Source: Paenibacillus vini
GTDB taxonomy: Bacteria; Bacillota; Bacilli; Paenibacillales; Paenibacillaceae
Reading direction: 5' to 3'
DNA: 64,000 nt
Assembly: GCF_018403325.1 (NCBI RefSeq)
Contig: NZ_BOSL01000002.1
Coordinates: 372,001-436,000, forward strand
The notes beneath the pieces were generated by a model. That model saw only the letters and a program-made list of their open reading frames with translations, was not told the origin of the DNA and did no database searches. Of this stretch, positions 60,583-64,000 are shown piece after piece (within the stretch, counting starts at the first letter, position 1; each line of letters begins with the position of its first letter). Position numbers and translations under genes: made by a program.

Positions 60583-61031
60583 GTCAGACCGACCGCAATT
60601 TCATGACGCTGCAATTTGCCGCTAAGTCGGAGAATGAATCGTTCGCCCGCGTGACTGTCGCTGCCTTTGTGTCTCAATTGGATCCGACCATGGATGAAAT
60701 CACCGATTTGAAGACGGTGGTCTCCGAAGCGGTCACCAACTCCATTATTCATGGATATGACGAAGATCCGGAAGGTATCGTTACGATCTCCGCGTCTATC
60801 GAAGGAGATACGGTGACTCTCGTGGTGGAAGACAAGGGCAGGGGGATCGAAGATCTCGAGTTAGCCAAGCAGCCGTTGTTTACGTCGAAACCGGAGCTGG
60901 AGCGGTCCGGCATGGGTTTCACGATCATGGAGAATTTTATGGATGAATTTGATGTCACCAGCGAGATGGGCGGGGGTACTTCCATCCGGATGAAGAAGAG
61001 GATTGTATCTAAGAAAGCTTTGTACAATTAG
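60579..61031 (+). CDS. spoIIAB: Anti-sigma F factor and kinase SpoIIAB
   Basis: Holds sigma-F inactive and phosphorylates SpoIIAA. A 150-aa GHKL-ATPase. The N-box is [14 protein letters not shown], the G1 box [12 protein letters not shown], and the G2 box [18 protein letters not shown] 60579 overlaps the spoIIAA stop. No residue expected from the family is missing. Confidence 0.97.
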   Translation: MSQTDRNFMTLQFAAKSENESFARVTVAAFVSQLDPTMDEITDLKTVVSEAVTNSIIHGYDEDPEGIVTISASIEGDTVTLVVEDKGRGIEDLELAKQPLFTSKPELERSGMGFTIMENFMDEFDVTSEMGGGTSIRMKKRIVSKKALYN

Positions 61032-61042
61032 GGGTTGGAGCT

Positions 61043-61798
61043 ATGGATGCCGAAGTGAAGCAAGCCTCGAGAGAGTATTTGGACGACACGGAAGTGAAGC
61101 GGTTGATTGCTCTGAGCCAGAACGGGGATTCCGCGGCCAGAGACCGGCTTGTAAACTGCAACATCCGGCTGGTTTGGTCAGTCGTGCAGCGTTTTATGAA
61201 CCGGGGTTACGAGCCTGAAGATTTGTTTCAGATCGGATGTATCGGACTGCTGAAATCGGTCGATAAGTTCGATCTCAGCTATGACGTGAAATTTTCAACC
61301 TATGCGGTTCCGATGATTATCGGTGAAATCCAGCGCTTTTTGCGTGACGATGGTACCCTTAAGGTAAGTCGCTCGCTCAAAGAAATGGCGAACAAGGTAC
61401 GCAAAAAGAAAGACGAGCTGTCTAAGCTGCTGAATCGGCTTCCTACTGTAAAGGAGGTGGCCGCAGAGCTGGGAGTCACCCCGGAAGACGTCGTGTTTGC
61501 CCAGGAGGCGAACAAGCCGCCGGCGTCCATTCATGAGACCGTATTTGAAAATGACGGGGATCCGATCACGCTGATGGATCAAATCGCCGACGAGTCGCAG
61601 GAACGCTGGTTCGATAAATTGGCGCTCCATGAAGCGATCGACGGATTATCGGAAAGGGAAAGGCTGATCGTATATTTGCGGTATTATCGCGACCAGACTC
61701 AATCCGAAGTTGCCAACCGGCTTGGTATCTCGCAAGTACAGGTATCGCGGCTGGAGAAGAAAATTTTGCAGAGCATTCGCGACCAGATCGCGCAATAG
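61043..61798 (+). CDS. sigF: RNA polymerase sigma-F factor
   Basis: First forespore-specific sigma factor. A 251-aa sigma-70 protein: region 2 (LIALSQNGDSAARDRLVNCNIRLVWSVVQRFMNRGYEPEDLFQIGCIGLLKSVDKFD, in parts), region 3 around SKLLNRLPTVKEVAAELGVTPEDV, and region 4 with LIVYLRYYRDQTQSEVANRLGISQVQVSRLEKKIL (in parts). The 11-bp gap to spoIIAB holds GGGGTTGGAG. A terminator follows. Confidence 0.97.
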   Translation: MDAEVKQASREYLDDTEVKRLIALSQNGDSAARDRLVNCNIRLVWSVVQRFMNRGYEPEDLFQIGCIGLLKSVDKFDLSYDVKFSTYAVPMIIGEIQRFLRDDGTLKVSRSLKEMANKVRKKKDELSKLLNRLPTVKEVAAELGVTPEDVVFAQEANKPPASIHETVFENDGDPITLMDQIADESQERWFDKLALHEAIDGLSERERLIVYLRYYRDQTQSEVANRLGISQVQVSRLEKKILQSIRDQIAQ

Positions 61799-61812
61799 CA
61801 CCAATTTTACAG

Positions 61813-61866
61813 GATCCCCTTTAAGCAGATCGTCGCAATAAGCGGCGGTTTGTGAAGGGGATTTTT
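61813..61866 (+). terminator. Terminator after sigF
   Basis: ATCCCCTT pairs with GAAGGGGAT across a long inner region that can form its own GTCGC/GCGGC helix, followed by TTTT. Confidence 0.75.
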
Positions 61867-61957
61867 CAGCGTCAATGACCGGATATACTCGCAAGGAAAG
61901 AGGACATCTTATATACTAGAAGTAGATTCGCCATCTAAAACAGAAGGAGATCATAAC

Positions 61958-62665
61958 ATGAGCGTACATATTGCAGCCAAACCAGGCGAGATCGCAGAAA
62001 CTATTCTTTTACCGGGGGATCCGCTCCGGGCCAAGTATATTGCCGAAACGTATTTAAGCGACGTGATTTGTTATAACGAAGTCCGGGGGATGCTTGGATT
62101 CACGGGCACCTATCAAGGAAAAAGAATCTCTGTGCAAGGCAGCGGGATGGGAATTCCGTCCATTTCGATTTATGCGAATGAACTGATTCGGGATTACGGA
62201 GTGAAGAACCTGATTCGCGTCGGCACATGCGGAGGCATGCAGGAGCATGTCCATGTCCGCGACGTTATTCTGGCTCAAGCTTCCTGCACCGATTCCAGCA
62301 TGAACCGTCATGTGTTCGGCGGCTTCGACTTCGCTCCGATTGCGAGCTTCCCGCTATTGAAAGCGGCTTATGACCGCGGGGTGGAAAAAGGATTGAAGCT
62401 GCATGTCGGGAATATTTTCAGCTCGGACATGTTCTATAGGGACGATACGACCGTGACTCAACTGCTGATGAAATACGGCGTGCTTGGCGTAGAGATGGAG
62501 ACGACCGCACTATATACTCTGGCCGCCAAATATGGAGTCAATGCGTTGACTATTCTGACTGTTAGCGATCATTTGCTTACCGGTGAGGAGACCACTTCGG
62601 AAGAACGGCAAACTACCTTTAACCAGATGATGGAAGTTGCTTTGGATACAGCTGCAGCGCTATAA
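61958..62665 (+). CDS. deoD: Purine-nucleoside phosphorylase, DeoD (hexameric) type
   Basis: A second purine-nucleoside phosphorylase, of the hexameric class accepting adenosine. A 235-aa protein with [43 protein letters not shown] and the catalytic Asp in [29 protein letters not shown] is the sugar-binding Glu region. AAGGAGATC precedes ATG 61958. It stands between sigF and spoVA, which are adjacent in B. subtilis, so it is an insertion into that block. Confidence 0.95.
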   Translation: MSVHIAAKPGEIAETILLPGDPLRAKYIAETYLSDVICYNEVRGMLGFTGTYQGKRISVQGSGMGIPSISIYANELIRDYGVKNLIRVGTCGGMQEHVHVRDVILAQASCTDSSMNRHVFGGFDFAPIASFPLLKAAYDRGVEKGLKLHVGNIFSSDMFYRDDTTVTQLLMKYGVLGVEMETTALYTLAAKYGVNALTILTVSDHLLTGEETTSEERQTTFNQMMEVALDTAAAL

Positions 62666-62690
62666 GGCAACGGGAATTCCACGAATATCA

Positions 62691-62728
62691 AAAAAAGCAC
62701 CGCCGAGGTGATCGGCAGTGCTTTTTTT
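62691..62728 (+). terminator. Terminator after deoD
   Basis: AAAAAAAGCACCGCCGA pairs with TCGGCAGTGCTTTTTTT around GGTGA. Confidence 0.93.
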
Positions 62729-62776
62729 CGTTGTTTAACTGCATCCTATTCTCCCAGGACCTTTAGAACCTTCGGT

Positions 62777-62806
62777 TCAAGTAAACTATGCTATCAGAGT
62801 ACTTGA
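62777..62806. repeat. Inverted repeat TCAAGTA/TACTTGA
   Basis: TCAAGTA at 62777-62783 and TACTTGA at 62800-62806 are exact inverted copies separated by 16 bp. Function unknown. Confidence 0.45.
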
Positions 62807-62850
62807 GCTCGTATAAGAGTTCGCTTAGGGAGCCTTCCCCCTGCTTAATT

Positions 62851-63034
62851 AACTGTAAGTCCTACATCTATTTTTACTCCAAATGCTACCTAGGCTAATT
62901 TAACTGTAAAAGCTACAGCTATTTCAGAGGATTTAGGCCATTCCGAGCTGAAACCGCTGAATTAACTGTACATTTTCCAGTTATTTAGCTCGAATGAGCT
63001 CATTTCACAAATATAACTGCAGGTTTTACAGTTA
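62851..63034. repeat. Four phased inverted-repeat units in a gene-free stretch
   Basis: Units begin AACTGTA at 62851, 62902 and 62964 and AACTGCA at 63015. Each continues into an imperfect inverted arm (CTACATCT, CTACAGCT, TCCAGTTA, TACAGTTA), so each is a dyad of about 18-20 bp. Starts are 51, 62 and 51 bp apart, close to whole helical turns. The stretch 62729-63156 has no gene I can support. Confidence 0.7.
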
Positions 63035-63068
63035 AGTTGTTGTCGATTGAATAGCTCTGAATAGCAAA

Positions 63069-63104
63069 GAGGACTGCCGAAGGTATCGGAGTGCTCTTCT
63101 TTTC
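63069..63104 (+). terminator. Terminator-like hairpin before spoVAA
   Basis: AGAGGACTGCCGA pairs with TCGGAGTGCTCT (one mismatch, one bulge) around AGGTA, followed by TCTTTTC. It resembles the deoD terminator at 62691, and the two bracket the repeat region. Confidence 0.6.
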
Positions 63105-63198
63105 AATTGTTCAGCTTATATAGCGGAGCCCCTCGAAGAGTAAATCGCAGGCGGGCTTGGCATACTATGGGCAATACGGCAGTAAAGGGGTGTCCATT

Positions 63199-63846
63199 AT
63201 GGAGAAAGGGACGATCTCTCCCGTTTATCTGCGCCTGCGCAAGCAGGTAAAGCTTCCGATTGGCGCACCTGTCCGGTTGGGGGATATTGCGCGCATACTG
63301 GCCGATCCCCGTTATGAAAAGGAGCTCCTTGGGCTCATCATGGACAGGCCGGAGTATAGCGACGGTAACTTGATCGTCATCGACATGCTTCAGGTCATAG
63401 CTTGCATCCGTCGAAAGTTCCCTTCGCTGAAGGTTGAAGTGTTGGGGGAACCGCATGTTCTCGTTGAAATGATAACCCGGGAGAAAAAGCCTTCCATCTC
63501 TCTTTTTGTTCTCGTCTGGCTGCTTCTGTTTTTCGGTGCCGGTCTGACGATCATGAATTTCCACGCCGATGTCAGCATGCCCGAGGTCCAGGTCCGGATC
63601 GTAGAAATGATTACCGGGGAAAGGGACGAGCATCCTTATTTATTTCAAGTGGCATATTCTGTCGGGCTCGGGCTTGGGATGATCATCTTTTTTAACCATT
63701 TGTTCAAGAAAAAATGGAATGAGGAACCTACCCCTCTGGAAGTGGAAATGTATCTCTATCAGGAAAATTTGAATCAGTACGTGATTGCCGAGGAATACGA
63801 AAAAATGCGCCGGTCCGAAGCGCCTGGAGAGGAGAAAAGGCATTGA
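63199..63846 (+). CDS. spoVAA: Stage V sporulation protein AA
   Basis: First gene of the spoVA operon, whose products form the dipicolinate channel of the spore inner membrane. A 215-aa protein: a soluble N-domain (about 1-95) with PVYLRLRKQVKLPIGAPVRLGDIARI, then two membrane helices (about 104-122 and 152-172) and a charged tail. The length and pattern match SpoVAA. ATG 63199 follows AAAGGGGTG. A CATACTA at 63161-63167 may be the -10 of a sigma-G promoter, with a poor -35. Confidence 0.92.
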   Translation: MEKGTISPVYLRLRKQVKLPIGAPVRLGDIARILADPRYEKELLGLIMDRPEYSDGNLIVIDMLQVIACIRRKFPSLKVEVLGEPHVLVEMITREKKPSISLFVLVWLLLFFGAGLTIMNFHADVSMPEVQVRIVEMITGERDEHPYLFQVAYSVGLGLGMIIFFNHLFKKKWNEEPTPLEVEMYLYQENLNQYVIAEEYEKMRRSEAPGEEKRH

Positions 63847-64000
63847 CTCCAACGCTCTCCCTGATCTTTTCTATATTCTTCGGACTGGCGGGAGGCATTG
63901 CGGTCGGAGGCGGGGTGATTGCCCTTTATATCGTGCTGGACATGATTCCGCGTCTGGCCCAAATCACCAGATCCTATGACAAGGTTCACTGGTACGAGGG
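63843..64000 (+). CDS. spoVAB: Stage V sporulation protein AB, 3' truncated by the window
   Basis: The TTG at 63843 overlaps the spoVAA stop and follows GGAGAGGAG. The 52 visible residues, starting LTPTLSLIFSIFFGLAGG and continuing VGGGVIALYIVLDMIPRLAQITR, match the N-terminus of SpoVAB, an integral membrane protein. The rest lies past the window edge. Confidence 0.9.
   Translation, partial: MTPTLSLIFSIFFGLAGGIAVGGGVIALYIVLDMIPRLAQITRSYDKVHWYE

Noticed and set aside
62729-63156. CRISPR array
   Set aside because: The repeats are only about 20 bp, imperfect dyads, few in number, with unequal spacing and no cas genes nearby.
1-64000. tRNA, rRNA, insertion sequences, prophage or integrative elements
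   Set aside because: No cloverleaf with CCA-type ends, rRNA core words, transposase or phage genes were noticed; the single tyrosine recombinase is the housekeeping XerD.

Overview
The window is a chromosomal stretch of a spore-forming member of the Bacillota, almost certainly Paenibacillus or a close relative. The sporulation genes and their order follow the Bacillus subtilis block from yqhO through efp, spoIIIA, accBC, nusB, folD, xseAB, ispA, dxs, argR, recN, spoIVB and spo0A. The block from bkd through nudF, spoIIM, fur, xerD, deoB, dacF and spoIIA to spoVA is also conserved. Several details are typical of Paenibacillus: a LipB-type octanoyltransferase after bkd, a secreted multidomain GH87-type alpha-1,3-glucanase, and extra open reading frames known only from relatives. 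Identification is from recalled families and synteny; no database search was possible.

Layout. 1-1310 is the 3' part of a glycosyl-hydrolase-like gene. 1396-6686 holds yqhO-yqhP-yqhQ-yqhR-aroQ-yqhT-efp. 6927-8180 is aspartokinase, with an internal start for a second subunit. 8377-14492 is yqhV followed by the eight-gene spoIIIA operon that builds the mother-cell side of the feeding-tube channel. 14702-18651 is accB-accC, an Asp23/AmaP/DUF2273 envelope set and nusB. 18687-27974 is folD-xseA-xseB-ispA-dxs-tlyA-(unknown)-argR-recN. 28100-30460 is spoIVB-spo0A, and spo0A has a readable sigma-H promoter with three Spo0A boxes. 30706-32890 is a zinc-type ArsR/CDF resistance pair with its palindromic operator, plus two small genes. 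33055-39631 is an ion channel, DUF2627 and lpdV-bkdAA-bkdAB-bkdB-lipB. 39628-45267 has the very small prli42, an M20 peptidase, a helical-repeat protein, mciZ, nudF, an EndoQ-like nuclease, spoIIM and two small unknown genes.

45287-48900 is the accessory part. It contains an AT-rich GNAT/small-membrane-protein cassette between two near-identical terminators, gene debris, a DrrAB-like ABC exporter and an orphan membrane protein. 48934-52914 is the large secreted glucanase, with a cre-like site upstream. 53331-63846 returns to the core: fur, DUF4227, xerD, deoB, punA, pdp, dacF, spoIIAA-AB-sigF, deoD and spoVAA. spoVAB runs off the end. A 430-bp gene-free stretch before spoVAA carries four phased inverted repeats.

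Together the window codes the central sporulation decision (Spo0A), forespore control (SpoIIA/sigF), the intercompartment channel (SpoIIIA), sigma-K signalling (SpoIVB), engulfment (SpoIIM), division inhibition (MciZ) and dipicolinate-channel parts (SpoVA). Interleaved with these are housekeeping genes for fatty-acid priming (AccBC, Bkd), lipoylation, isoprenoids, folate, DNA repair and nucleoside salvage. I saw no tRNA, rRNA, CRISPR array, insertion sequence or prophage.
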